Shown in pieces: positions 1-8,562 of a stretch of 56,709 nt of DNA; the stretch's first letter is position 1, and each line of letters opens with the position of its first letter. This DNA comes from Metaruminococcus_A sp003150405. Its GTDB lineage: Bacteria; Bacillota; Clostridia; Oscillospirales; Ruminococcaceae. The notes under the pieces are model-generated. The model saw only the letters and a list, made by a program, of their open reading frames with translations, was not told the DNA's origin and searched no databases. The stretch lies in assembly GCA_902489745.1 (NCBI GenBank), contig CABUBB010000014.1:1-56709 (forward strand), in the 5' to 3' direction. The translations under genes were made by a program, and so were the position numbers.

Positions 1-4
1 ATGG

Positions 5-26
5 TATATATATATATATATATATT
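5..26. repeat. TA dinucleotide microsatellite
   Basis: Eleven tandem TA units lie at the very edge of the window in an AT-rich stretch ahead of the sulfatase-maturase promoter. Such runs are prone to slippage. No function is visible. Confidence 0.8.
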
Positions 27-144
27 ATGCTTATTTGTCAATATAAATTGTGCATAAATAACAAAATACTTTTTTGTAAAAAGCAACAACTTTGTTTCAG
101 AACGACAAAATTGCACTTCCGTTCCACTTTTTTCGTACTCCGGT

Positions 145-173
145 TTGTCCCTGTGCTTCGGTTGTGCTATACT
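145..173 (+). promoter_or_regulatory. Predicted sigma-A promoter of the anaerobic sulfatase maturase
   Basis: TTGTCC (145-150), a 17-base spacer and TATACT (168-173) match the sigma-A consensus with optimal spacing. The predicted transcript would start near 180, giving a short leader to the chosen start codon at 207. Confidence 0.6.
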
Positions 174-206
174 GTTTGTAAATCCACACGGAAGGTTTGT
201 GAGCCA

Positions 207-1319
207 ATGCCACCTATGAATCTGCTGATTAAGCCCGCGTCCGGAAGCTGCAATATGGCTTGCCGGTACTGTTTTTACCGTGACGAAACAGAAAACCGCG
301 AAACAGGCTTTTACGGCATTATGAATACTGAAACTATGGAACATCTGATCCAACGCACCTTTGAATTTGCCACCGGCAGGGTGACCTTTGCCTTCCAGGG
401 AGGCGAGCCAACCCTGGCGGGACTGCCGTTCTTTGAGGCGTTCATTGAACGTGTTGAGAAGTGGAACTCCAAGCGTCTGAAAGTGAGTTACGCCATCCAG
501 ACAAACGGCTATGTCCTCGACCGTGCGTGGACCGACTTTTTTGCAAAGCACCGGTTTCTGGTTGGGCTTTCGCTGGACGGCGTCAAAGAAATTCACGACC
601 AACTTCGTCCGGATCATACGGGCGGCGGAACCTTTTCCAAGGTGGCCCATGCGGCACAGCTTTTGCGCGCGAGCGGCGCAAAAGCTGTGCCGCATAACTC
701 TCAGACGGCACAGCTTGCACGGAACATCCATAAGGTTTACAGCTTCTATGCCCGCAGTGGCTTTTCCTACCAGCAGTACATCCCCTGTCTGGAGGCCATC
801 GGGGCGGAACGCGGCGGCGAATCCTATTCGCTGACTCCGGAGGCTTACGGCAAATTCCTCATGGACCTGTTCGATTTATGGTACCTCGACCTTCAAAAAG
901 GCCGGCGGGTTTCCATTCGCTATTTTGACAATCTTCTGCTCATGCTCCGCGACACACCGCCGGAAAGCTGCGGTATGATGGGGATTTGTTCGGTACAAAA
1001 TGTTGTGGAAGCAGACGGTTCGGTCTACCCCTGTGACTTTTACGTCCTTGACCAATACCGGCTGGGCAATCTGAACCAGACCGGGTTTGATGCAATTTAT
1101 CAGGCGCGGCTGGACAGCGGATTTTTGCAGGCGTCCAAATCCATGCACCCGGACTGTCTCACCTGCCCATGGAAAAGCATCTGCCGGGGCGGGTGCCGCC
1201 GCGACCGGGATGGCTTTGACGGCGGCCCGCTTGGAAAAAACGACTTCTGCAAATCTTACCAGATGTTTTTCTCCCATGCCATCCGCAGGCTGCAAGGGCT
1301 TGCATACCAAGGGGTTTAA
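207..1319 (+). CDS. Anaerobic sulfatase-maturating enzyme (radical SAM, SPASM type)
   Basis: Radical SAM enzyme expected to convert the active-site Cys of sulfatases to C-alpha-formylglycine without oxygen. The chosen start (ATG 207, protein beginning MPPMNLLIKP) follows a GGAAGG ribosome site. Longer in-frame translations into the upstream AT-rich promoter region are unlikely. The CNMACRYC motif close to the N-terminus is the CxxxCxxC [4Fe-4S]/SAM site. A glycine-rich FQGGEPTLAG stretch follows, and the C-terminal third is Cys-rich (CGMMGICS, YPCDFY, CLTCPWKSICRGGC) as expected for the SPASM auxiliary clusters. At about 370 residues the length is normal for the family. It converges on a Cys-type sulfatase at 1518-2855, its probable substrate. 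The family call is firm; the substrate is inferred from the neighbour. Confidence 0.93.
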   Translation: MPPMNLLIKPASGSCNMACRYCFYRDETENRETGFYGIMNTETMEHLIQRTFEFATGRVTFAFQGGEPTLAGLPFFEAFIERVEKWNSKRLKVSYAIQTNGYVLDRAWTDFFAKHRFLVGLSLDGVKEIHDQLRPDHTGGGTFSKVAHAAQLLRASGAKAVPHNSQTAQLARNIHKVYSFYARSGFSYQQYIPCLEAIGAERGGESYSLTPEAYGKFLMDLFDLWYLDLQKGRRVSIRYFDNLLLMLRDTPPESCGMMGICSVQNVVEADGSVYPCDFYVLDQYRLGNLNQTGFDAIYQARLDSGFLQASKSMHPDCLTCPWKSICRGGCRRDRDGFDGGPLGKNDFCKSYQMFFSHAIRRLQGLAYQGV

Positions 1320-1378
1320 CTCCCTGGTTTTCCGGCATTGGATGTGGAATACAGTTCGGCACAAAACACAAAAGACAC

Positions 1379-1416
1379 AGAAGGCGCTCTGCGGATTATC
1401 CGCTGGGCGCCTTTTA
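1379..1416 (+). terminator. Rho-independent terminator after the sulfatase maturase
   Basis: AAGGCGC pairs with GCGCCTT, with a nested TGCGGAT/ATCCGC stem inside, followed by TTTTATT. It lies 60 bases after the stop codon. Confidence 0.75.
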
Positions 1417-1478
1417 TTCTTGGTTCTCCCGGTGTTACCGTGCAGTTCTGTACCGCGGCACAAAAACAAAACTCTATA

Positions 1479-1513
1479 CAAAAGCGGCAGGGATTGTTCA
1501 CCCTGCCGCTTTG
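1479..1513 (-). terminator. Rho-independent terminator after the sulfatase
   Basis: A perfect 12-bp stem (AAAGCGGCAGGG / CCCTGCCGCTTT, 8-base loop) ends at the sulfatase stop. On the minus strand it is followed by a T-rich tract. Confidence 0.8.
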
Positions 1514-1517
1514 AACA

Positions 1518-2855
1518 TTATTTGATTTCCTTAATTTCCAGAATGATCTCGCCTGCGTCCTTTGAAAAGGCAAGCAGGCGCTCTCTAAGCTGTTTTTTCA
1601 CTCTAGCATAGGCTGGATCTGCGATGAGGTTATTGCGCTCCAGCGGATCATTTTTCAGGTCAAACAGGTATTTCTCTTCATAAAAATCGCTGTCCGCTTC
1701 CTGCCGCGGCATTTTGCCCGGCGCGTGCAACACATATTTATAGCGGTCAGTCCGCACCGCACGGCCGACATAGCTTTCGCTGATTTGGATGTAGACGGCG
1801 TTTTCCCAATCCTTACCGGTAAAAACAGCCTGAAGTGCGCGGCCGTGCATGCCCTGCATCCGCTCTGCGCCGCCCGCCTCCAGAATGGTGGCCGGCAGAT
1901 CCATTAGGCTGACAAGGTTTTCCACCCGCTTACCGCCGAGGAAGCCAGGTCCGCGGAGGACCAGCGGCACATGGATGGTGTTTTCAAAGCTGTTGCGCTT
2001 ATAATCATCAAAGCCGTTGCCCTCCCGCTCGTCAATGGTGCGGAAATGGCAGCCATGATCGCTCGCGTAAATGATCAGGGTGTTTTCATACATTTCTTTT
2101 TCTTTGAGCAGGTCGATGATACGTCCTAGGTTTCGATCAAGCGCGTTGCAACAGCCAAGGTAATCCGGCAGGTATTCCTCCCAGTCGCCAACACCGTCCG
2201 GCAGGTCGTCCGGCTTTTGAAAGTCCTTGAACTTTTCCCGGCTGCCCTCCGGGCCTTCAAAATCATTTCGGTCATTCTGGTGGTGCGGCTCAATGTGGGA
2301 AATCATGAGAAAAAAGGGTTCTTCCTTGTCATAATCCCGGAGATAGTTGAGCGCAAAGTCGGTGATGCAGTCAGCGCGGTAGCCTTTAAATTCAACCTTG
2401 TTGTTGTCGCCGTCAAAGACATATCCGTCATAACCGTGGGAGGTAAGCTCCAGCATATCGGCTACATACCAGTAATCGCTGTAACCACCGCGGCGTTCCA
2501 CCGGAACCGGCGCATGTTCGTAATGGTGCCCAGTACGCATATCCGACGCGAGGTGCCACTTGCCAACATAGGCGGTGCGATAACCCGCGTCGCTCATCCG
2601 TTTGGCAAGGGTATCCTGCCCTACCGGCATGGCAATGCCATTGATGGTGCAGCCGGTTTCAGTTGGGTACAGACCGCTCTGAATACAGGCACGCGCAGGG
2701 CCGCATACCGGCTGCGGAGTAAAGGCGCAGTCGAAATTCACGCCTTCTTCTGCTAGCTTGTCCAGGTTTGGAGTCACCGGGATGGGCTGCCCGTTGCAGC
2801 CCAGTGTATCGTAACGCTGCTGGTCGGAAAAGAAAAACAGGATGTTGGGTTTCAT
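1518..2855 (-). CDS. Cys-type sulfatase (type I, formylglycine-dependent)
   Basis: 445-residue arylsulfatase-like hydrolase that removes sulfate esters, probably from sulfated host glycans. The N-terminus NILFFFSDQQRYD carries the metal-binding Asp residues. The CGPAR motif puts the catalytic Cys at residue 51, so this is the Cys (not Ser) type that anaerobic maturases accept. Later motifs are GKWHL, the ASDHG metal-binding segment and HVPLVLRGPG. No signal peptide is seen, so it probably acts in the cytoplasm on imported glycans. The ribosome site AAGGAGG precedes the ATG. It is the last gene of a minus-strand series after the permease and the fucosidase, with about 250 bases and a terminator separating it from the fucosidase, so it may have its own promoter. 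The exact sulfated substrate cannot be read from the sequence. Confidence 0.92.
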   Translation of the reverse strand: MKPNILFFFSDQQRYDTLGCNGQPIPVTPNLDKLAEEGVNFDCAFTPQPVCGPARACIQSGLYPTETGCTINGIAMPVGQDTLAKRMSDAGYRTAYVGKWHLASDMRTGHHYEHAPVPVERRGGYSDYWYVADMLELTSHGYDGYVFDGDNNKVEFKGYRADCITDFALNYLRDYDKEEPFFLMISHIEPHHQNDRNDFEGPEGSREKFKDFQKPDDLPDGVGDWEEYLPDYLGCCNALDRNLGRIIDLLKEKEMYENTLIIYASDHGCHFRTIDEREGNGFDDYKRNSFENTIHVPLVLRGPGFLGGKRVENLVSLMDLPATILEAGGAERMQGMHGRALQAVFTGKDWENAVYIQISESYVGRAVRTDRYKYVLHAPGKMPRQEADSDFYEEKYLFDLKNDPLERNNLIADPAYARVKKQLRERLLAFSKDAGEIILEIKEIK

Positions 2856-3054
2856 GTCAAGAATGCCTCCTTAAAATCAACCTCCGGACCGCCTGCCCGA
2901 AAGTTTTGCATGCCCCCATTATATCGGTCTTTGCAGAAAAATTCAACAAACAAAAACAGCCGTATTCCACTTGGGCGGCCCAATCCGGCCAAAATAGGCA
3001 GGACCCGTTGCCTTTTTTACAATATCGTATTCAAATTGCCGCAGCAGGTACAAA

Positions 3055-3096
3055 CAAAACGCCCTTCGCTTTCAACCGAGCGAAGGGCGTTTTTCG
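3055..3096 (-). terminator. Bidirectional terminator after the fucosidase
   Basis: A 14-bp stem (AAACGCCCTTCGCT / AGCGAAGGGCGTTT) has T-rich tracts on both sides. It lies just beyond the fucosidase stop and upstream of the sulfatase start. Confidence 0.8.
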
Positions 3097-3108
3097 TCCA
3101 TATACCGT

Positions 3109-4611
3109 TTATTTCACCCGAACCTTTAAAACCACTGGAAAATCACTGGCGACTCCCGGGGCCGAAACATGGAGGCCGGTTTCATCCTGCCGGAAACCGG
3201 CTGAGATTTGGGGATGCCCTAACGCCTCCACCCCGATGATTAGCCCTTGAAAGCCGGAACCGTTGTGATCGCTGTTTGCGGCAAGCGATTTTACGGTAAA
3301 CGCCCCGTCCGCAGGGCAGTCCATGCAGATGGCATAAATGCATCCGTTCCCGGCGGTGAAGCGAAAATCCTCCGGTGTATAGTCGACTACGCCGTCACTG
3401 AATTTGCCTTCCGCCTCTTTGGTCGGTCCCTCCTGAGCAAAGCGCCACGGTTTACTGTCATAAACGGCTTCTCCGTTCACCTTCAGCCACGCGCCAATCT
3501 CTTTGAGGGCTTTGGCATCCTCCGGGGCAAAAGAACCGTCTGCCTTTGGGCCGATGTTGAGCAGCAGGTTGCCGTTTTTGCTGACAACATCCACCAGATA
3601 GCACACCAGCTCACGGCCGGTCTTGTAACGATTGCCGGTGGTGTAGCACCAGGAATCCCAGCCGATGGCGGTGTCGGTCTGCCAATAGTATGGCTTGCTG
3701 TCGGCAAACTTGCCGCGCTCAATGTCGACAATGCCGCTTCCAAAGGCCATCGCCTCATGCTTATAGCAGATGGCGGTCGGTGTGCCCCATTCCAGCCCGC
3801 GGTTGTAGTAATACGCCGCAATTTTTTTGAGGTGCTCCTTGTAGGATTCATGCTGAATCCACCAGTCAAAATACAGGATGCGCGGGCGGTACCGGTCGAC
3901 AAGTTCGCAGGTGCGCACCAGCCAGTCGTTGAGAAACATTTCATCTGCATAGGGCTTTGCGCAGACGTCCTCCAGCACTTCCGGCTGTTCGGCAAGCGCG
4001 GGCCAGTAGAAGTCACCCGGCTCCTGCGGGTCTTTGACATCGCTGTCAAATGCCCGGCCCGGCCCCATGAACCACAGGTGCTCCGCGCGGTGGCTGGAAA
4101 CGCCGAGCAGCAGCTTCCTTTTTTCAAGGGAAGCTTTTAACTCACCCACAATATCCCGTTTTGGGCCCATATCAACCGCATTGAAGTCGGATAATTCACT
4201 GGCGTACATCTGGAACCCGTCGTGGTGTTCCGCAACTGGTACGACGTATTTGGCTCCCGCGCTTTCAAACAGGTCAGCCCAGGCTTCCGGGTCAAAGGCG
4301 TCCGCCGTAAACAGTGGGATAAAATCCTTATAACCGAACTCCTTGTGCAGACCATAGGTCTCCAAATGGTGCTGATATTCTGGAGTTCCCTGCTCATACA
4401 TCTTTCTGGAATACCATTCATTGCTGAAGGCGGGCACGCTGTACAGCCCCCAGTGGATAAAGATACCGAATTTCGCCCGGCGAAACCAGTCCGGAACCTC
4501 CATACCGGTTAAGGAGGCCCAATCCGCCTTGTAAGGCCCCTTTGCGATGACCTCGTCAATTTGCTTCAAATAGCGGTCGATCTTTTCCTGATAATGCTCT
4601 TTTTTACTCAT
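3109..4611 (-). CDS. Alpha-L-fucosidase, GH29
   Basis: 500-residue retaining alpha-L-fucosidase. The start at 4611 (MSKKEHYQEK) is chosen because AAAGGAG lies just upstream; a longer frame adds 11 residues without a ribosome site. Family features visible in order: WFRRAKFGIFIHWGLYSVPAF near the N-terminus, the EHHDGF motif near residue 130, and RILYFDWW, in which Asp249 is the expected nucleophile. A LLLNIGPKADGSF segment is typical of GH29, and a C-terminal beta domain follows. There is no signal peptide, so short imported fucosylated glycans are the likely substrate. It lies 45 bases after the permease gene in the same direction, and both share a control region with the divergent AraC gene. 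Together with the sulfatase this suggests use of sulfated, fucosylated mucin-type glycans (inference). Confidence 0.93.
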   Translation of the reverse strand: MSKKEHYQEKIDRYLKQIDEVIAKGPYKADWASLTGMEVPDWFRRAKFGIFIHWGLYSVPAFSNEWYSRKMYEQGTPEYQHHLETYGLHKEFGYKDFIPLFTADAFDPEAWADLFESAGAKYVVPVAEHHDGFQMYASELSDFNAVDMGPKRDIVGELKASLEKRKLLLGVSSHRAEHLWFMGPGRAFDSDVKDPQEPGDFYWPALAEQPEVLEDVCAKPYADEMFLNDWLVRTCELVDRYRPRILYFDWWIQHESYKEHLKKIAAYYYNRGLEWGTPTAICYKHEAMAFGSGIVDIERGKFADSKPYYWQTDTAIGWDSWCYTTGNRYKTGRELVCYLVDVVSKNGNLLLNIGPKADGSFAPEDAKALKEIGAWLKVNGEAVYDSKPWRFAQEGPTKEAEGKFSDGVVDYTPEDFRFTAGNGCIYAICMDCPADGAFTVKSLAANSDHNGSGFQGLIIGVEALGHPQISAGFRQDETGLHVSAPGVASDFPVVLKVRVK

Positions 4612-4656
4612 TGTTCCACTCCTTTTGCTGTATTGATTTTCCACCCACAGGTGGTG

Positions 4657-5625
4657 TTACTGGACAAATGCAAGGCAGAACCACGCAATAATCAGCAAGC
4701 CGTTGCCGCACAGCAGAATGCGGCGGGTCCGGTGCTTCTGTTTCCATTCGCCGATGAGGATGCCAATTCCGGAAGAAATCACCAATGCCAGCGCATTGAA
4801 CAGGATCCAGCCGACCGTTTCACCCATACTGCCGAGCTGTTCGGTGGCAAGGCCGTACAGCAGCAGTGCCGCATACCAAACAATGCTCACCCCAAACAGA
4901 ATGGCTGTCCGGCGGAGACTTCCTTTTTGGATTAAGGTTTTCCACTCCCGCTTTGCGGATAGCTCCCCGGCACACCAAAAAACACCGAGTATACTTCCGC
5001 CTACCAGGACGGGCAGCCAGCGTGCCGCAGAAACCGCTGCATAGGAACCGCCAAGCGCGGCAAGCTCTTCTTCAATCCTCTGGGTCTCGGTAAAGCCGAT
5101 GTTCATAGCGCCGGATCCAATACCGGAAATCACGGCGAGGACAATACCCGCAACCGAGCCCTTGGCGCCGCCGTCCCGCTTGATGCCCGCAACCGTTATC
5201 ACCGCTACTCCGGCCAGGGTAACGGCAAGGCCGGTCCAAAACAGCGCCGCGTCGCCCCCTCGCGGGAGGTTTGCGCTCAGCACAAGCGGCATGACTGAAC
5301 CGACAATGGTGGAAATTCCCATTGAAACACCGTAAACCATCGACATGCCAATTTTATCAATCGCCTTGGAAAAGCCGACGGCGGAGATCCCCCACAGCAT
5401 GCCGCAGAACACCGGGAGCAGCAAATCCTGCCCGCCGTTCCGGAACAGCACCTCCCAAAGCTGTGGCGCCAGTATCCAAGCCGCAGCGGCTGAGACAACA
5501 ATGCACAGAAGGCAGTAAACACCCCAGAACGCCGCCCACGAAAACGGACCGTATTTTTTATAGCCCAGCCCAAAGCTCCCCTGGCAAATCCCCGCCGCGA
5601 GCAGCAGGGCAAATCCAAAAACCAT
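4657..5625 (-). CDS. RhaT-like sugar permease (DMT/EamA superfamily)
   Basis: 322-residue integral membrane protein with about ten hydrophobic segments. It starts MVFGFALLLAAGICQGSFGL, resembling the L-rhamnose-proton symporter family in the drug/metabolite transporter superfamily. The start at 5625 follows AGGAGAAAGGA; a longer frame of 351 residues would run into the promoter. First gene of the fucosidase series and divergent from an AraC regulator, so it probably imports the deoxysugar (fucose or rhamnose) or glycan product handled by the locus. The transport role is well supported; the substrate is inferred from the fucosidase neighbour, since rhamnose catabolic genes are absent here. Confidence 0.78.
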   Translation of the reverse strand: MVFGFALLLAAGICQGSFGLGYKKYGPFSWAAFWGVYCLLCIVVSAAAAWILAPQLWEVLFRNGGQDLLLPVFCGMLWGISAVGFSKAIDKIGMSMVYGVSMGISTIVGSVMPLVLSANLPRGGDAALFWTGLAVTLAGVAVITVAGIKRDGGAKGSVAGIVLAVISGIGSGAMNIGFTETQRIEEELAALGGSYAAVSAARWLPVLVGGSILGVFWCAGELSAKREWKTLIQKGSLRRTAILFGVSIVWYAALLLYGLATEQLGSMGETVGWILFNALALVISSGIGILIGEWKQKHRTRRILLCGNGLLIIAWFCLAFVQ

Positions 5626-5667
5626 AACATCAAATTCCTTTCTCCTGTCAAAATCAGTCCGGTAATC

Positions 5668-5696
5668 ATCATAACCCCCGGCCCGCCTTACCGCAA
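5668..5696 (-). promoter_or_regulatory. Predicted sigma-A promoter of the permease-fucosidase genes
   Basis: Read on the minus strand: TTGCGG, 17 bases, TATGAT. It lies about 40 bases upstream of the permease start. The weak -35 box fits activation by the divergent AraC protein. Confidence 0.5.
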
Positions 5697-5746
5697 GACA
5701 GATACCCGACATTTTCTTAATATTATGTCGTGTTTTTGCAGGTTTC

Positions 5747-5775
5747 TTGATTTTCCCGCGTAAAAGCCCTATAAT
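5747..5775 (+). promoter_or_regulatory. Predicted sigma-A promoter of the AraC regulator gene
   Basis: TTGATT (5747-5752), a 17-base spacer and a perfect TATAAT (5770-5775), 25 bases before the chosen start codon. About 50 bases separate it from the oppositely directed permease promoter, so one bound regulator could control both. Confidence 0.7.
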
Positions 5776-5800
5776 AAAAGCACTTTATATTGGGGATGAG

Positions 5801-6700
5801 ATGTCTGTGCAGTACGAAAACCTGGAAATCTCCTGCCGGATTGGCGAGGCAGTGTTTCACCTTGTCAACCTAAAATTTGAGCAGACTACCCGTGACTGCC
5901 CCAAACACAAGCACAGCAAAAACAGCTATGAAATCCACTATTTTCCTTACGGAGAAGGGCTTTTGTTCTCTCAGGGAAAGCGTTACCCGCTCCGGCAGGA
6001 GGTTCTTTGCGTAACCGGACCCAATGTGGAACACGAACAGCTTGTGACCGGCCCGGGGCCGATTGGCGAATACTGCCTTTACATTAAAATGGATGCGCTC
6101 CCTCCTGCGTTGCAGCAAAATATACCGCCCCATTCCCCACTCGGAATTTTTCTGCGCACCCCGTTCTGGTATGGCCAGGGCGATTCCTGTTACCATGAAA
6201 TGATGCACAGCCTCATTGCCGAATTGGAGCATAAACGAACAGGCTACGAAGAAAACCTGCAGGCCTATTTCAAGCAGGTGCTGATCTACCTGATACGCAA
6301 ATATGAAACGCCGCAGCCGAAACAAACAGGTCTTTCCCCCATCATACACGATCCGGAAAAATTCCATTATCTCACGATTGAAGAGTCTTTCCTGTTTGAA
6401 TACGCCACCATTACACTGAATGCTCTGTCCGCCCGCCTTGGACTGAGCAGCCGACAGACCGAACGCCTGCTTAAACAGCACTACGGCCAGTCCTTCCACC
6501 AGAAAAAACTGGAGGCGCGCATGTCTGCCGCGGCAGCCCTTTTGCGGGACAGCGTTACGCCGATTACCGATATTGCATTCCAGCTTGGTTACTCCTCTGC
6601 CGAACATTTTGCAGGCGCGTTCAAACGGTATTATGGCTCCTCCGCGCGGGAATACCGCAAAAAGCGATACCAGCAGGCCGGCGCTGAAACAACGATATAA
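5801..6700 (+). CDS. AraC-family transcriptional regulator of the glycan locus
   Basis: 299-residue regulator. The start ATG 5801 (MSVQYENLEI) follows GGGGATGAG; a longer frame would begin inside the promoter. The N-terminal part looks like a cupin-type ligand-binding domain (HKHSKNSYEIHYFPYGEG, a His-containing strand typical of AraC_binding). The C-terminal ~100 residues hold the double helix-turn-helix: ITLNALSARLGLSSRQTERL for the first and PITDIAFQLGYSSAEHFAGAF for the second. Divergent from the permease/fucosidase genes, so a local sugar-responsive activator is likely. The effector is unknown. Confidence 0.9.
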   Translation: MSVQYENLEISCRIGEAVFHLVNLKFEQTTRDCPKHKHSKNSYEIHYFPYGEGLLFSQGKRYPLRQEVLCVTGPNVEHEQLVTGPGPIGEYCLYIKMDALPPALQQNIPPHSPLGIFLRTPFWYGQGDSCYHEMMHSLIAELEHKRTGYEENLQAYFKQVLIYLIRKYETPQPKQTGLSPIIHDPEKFHYLTIEESFLFEYATITLNALSARLGLSSRQTERLLKQHYGQSFHQKKLEARMSAAAALLRDSVTPITDIAFQLGYSSAEHFAGAFKRYYGSSAREYRKKRYQQAGAETTI

Positions 6701-6753
6701 CATCCGCTTGCTGAAAGCACTGTACAACCACCGTCAAACAACCGTTAAAAAGT

Positions 6754-6787
6754 AAAAAGACGTCTGCTTTCCAAGCAGACGTCTTTT
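6754..6787 (+). terminator. Strong bidirectional terminator
   Basis: Perfect 14-bp stem (AAAAGACGTCTGCTT / AAGCAGACGTCTTTT) with a 3-base loop and flanking A/T tracts, 55 bases after the AraC stop. It insulates the glycan locus from the polymerase gene. Confidence 0.85.
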
Positions 6788-6935
6788 GCTGTTTTCACAT
6801 TGCTGCAAAACGGTGTTTCCACAAAACTGAGATAGCGTGCAGCCTCTCTGTGAACCAAGATTTTTTAGAAACAACGTTCCCAAGTTAAAAACGCGACATA
6901 TCCAGACTTTTCTTAAGGCCGCCCTTTGCAGCGGG

Positions 6936-8195
6936 TCAGTCGTCCGGGGAAATGATTTTCCGGATCGGATCGGTTTTTCCGGGCTTTTTCAAATCAATGC
7001 CGATGTCGTTCTTTAACAGCCGTGCGCTGACAATCACACCCTTGCCGAACCGCTCTCGGATCCCATCCATTGCGATTTCCAGTTTTTCTTCCCGTTGGCG
7101 GTCAATGCCGGCTGGCGTTCCAAACAGGCTGAGCTGTTCCGCAGCCTGTTCGGCCGGGAGCAAATTGGTTCCGGCAAGCGAGAGCATACGGATGGGCCTG
7201 CGCAAATCCCATGACGCCTGGATGAGTTCCATCCCGGCCTGGGCCAGCTCTTTGGCGAGAAAGGTCGGCGTCTCCAGCCCTTTCTGACGCGAAATGCTTT
7301 TGAGGTTTGGATCCTTGATGAGGATTTGCACCGTCGAACATTTAAGCTCCATCCGCCGAAGCCGGGCGGCGACATTGTCCGCGATGGCACTGAGGCCGAT
7401 GCGGATATCCTCCTCACCCACAAGATTGCGCCGGAAAGTGATGTCATGGCTGACCGATTTGGCCTCCTGTTCCTCAATGGTGACGGGGGACTCGTCCAGC
7501 CCGTTTGCATACTGGTGCAGGGTTTCCCCCTGTTTGCCCAGCAGGCGTTTGAGGTACTCCGGCGCAGACTCAGCCAAATCCCCAATGGTACGGATGCCGC
7601 ACTTTAACAGCGTATCCTCGGTGGATTTGCCGACAAACAGCAGAGCGCGCACTGGGAGCGGAAACAAAACTGCCCGGTAATTTTCCCGCGTGATAACGGT
7701 AGTCGCATCCGGCTTTTGGTAATCGCTTCCCATCTTGGCAAAAATCTTGTTAAAAGATACCCCAACGCTGATGGTGATTCCCGTTTCCCGGCGCACCACG
7801 GCGCGCAGTTCGTCTGCAATCTGCCTGCCGCCCCCAAACAGAGTCCGGCTTGCCGTTACGTCCAGCCAGCTTTCATCAATGGAAAAAGGCTCGACGAGCT
7901 CGGTGTACCGCCGGTAAATATCGTTGATCCATGCTGAATATTCCGCATATAAATCGTGATGGGCGGGGACCAGCACCAGATCCGGGCATTTCTTTTTGGC
8001 CTGCCAGATGGTCTCGGCTGTCTGAACGCCATAGGCCTTTGCCAATTCGTTTTTGGCAAGAATAATGCCCCGCCTGCTTTCAGGGTCGCCGCAGACCGCC
8101 ATTGGCACAGCGCGGTATTCCGGGTGGCAAAGGCATTCCACCGAAGCGTAAAAGCCGTTGCAGTCGCAGTGCAGAATGGTGCGTTCTTTTGTCAT
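6936..8195 (-). CDS. dinB: DNA polymerase IV (Y-family translesion polymerase)
   Basis: 419-residue DinB-type polymerase for error-prone bypass of DNA lesions. ILHCDCNGFYASVE near the N-terminus holds the first catalytic Asp and the steric-gate Phe-Tyr region. PFSIDESWLD holds the catalytic Asp-Glu pair near residue 105. The palm, fingers and thumb are followed by a little-finger domain (KSVSHDITFRRN onward). The C-terminus lacks a clear beta-clamp tail, although QLSLFGT near residue 370 is a good candidate clamp-binding QLxLF motif. Monocistronic by context. The polymerase call is firm; the DinB subtype is assigned from motif order and length. Confidence 0.93.
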   Translation of the reverse strand: MTKERTILHCDCNGFYASVECLCHPEYRAVPMAVCGDPESRRGIILAKNELAKAYGVQTAETIWQAKKKCPDLVLVPAHHDLYAEYSAWINDIYRRYTELVEPFSIDESWLDVTASRTLFGGGRQIADELRAVVRRETGITISVGVSFNKIFAKMGSDYQKPDATTVITRENYRAVLFPLPVRALLFVGKSTEDTLLKCGIRTIGDLAESAPEYLKRLLGKQGETLHQYANGLDESPVTIEEQEAKSVSHDITFRRNLVGEEDIRIGLSAIADNVAARLRRMELKCSTVQILIKDPNLKSISRQKGLETPTFLAKELAQAGMELIQASWDLRRPIRMLSLAGTNLLPAEQAAEQLSLFGTPAGIDRQREEKLEIAMDGIRERFGKGVIVSARLLKNDIGIDLKKPGKTDPIRKIISPDD

Positions 8196-8536
8196 GCTGT
8201 TTCCCTCCGCCCTGTTTTAAAACCATCCGCCTCAACAATGAAACTGTAATATAATAGCTGTGCGCTATCTCCGCGGTTTCACGCAAGTTTCCGGGGGTCT
8301 ATCTTACATCTGCCATTTACTCGGCACCGTCCGCCAAGCTAGGCTTCAAAATGCCTCAAAGCACAATAAGCCATGGACAGCCGTTTGTTTGGGCGCTCCA
8401 TCATCAGCAGTTGCTTTGCTTCAACCGTTTCCAAAAAATATCGTCTTTTATTTTAAGGCTTGTTCCAGAAATCTGTCAAGAGTTTGAAAACGGAACGCCA
8501 TAGGCGCAATTTTTCTTTTTTACGCTCTTAAAGGCA
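8196..8536. other. Intergenic stretch, no gene recognised
   Basis: About 340 bases upstream of the polymerase gene. Short frames here have neither a ribosome site nor recognisable protein features. I see no SOS-type (LexA) box, RNA structure or repeat that I can defend. Confidence 0.5.
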
Positions 8537-8562
8537 TAAAAAAGGCTCTTACGAGCTTTTTA
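8537..8562 (-). terminator. Terminator overlapping the stop of the small conserved gene
   Basis: On the minus strand AAAAAGCTC GTAA GAGCC TTTTTT forms a hairpin with a single bulge followed by T residues. The stop codon at 8560-8562 lies in its 5' arm. Confidence 0.6.

Noticed and set aside
5..26. TA repeat as a regulatory phase-variation tract
   Set aside because: It is about 120 bases upstream of the predicted -35 box, so no link to expression can be argued.
876..1481. 201-codon minus-strand frame over the sulfatase maturase
   Set aside because: Lies opposite a clearly recognised gene, has no ribosome site and no protein features.
2981..2996. CAATCCGGCCAAAAT also occurs at 32495-32508, suggesting paired element ends
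   Set aside because: The match is only 15 bases, the flanks differ, the first copy lies in a glycan locus with no element genes, and it is not at plausible ends.
8260..8487. 75-codon frame upstream of dinB
   Set aside because: No ribosome site and no protein-like pattern.
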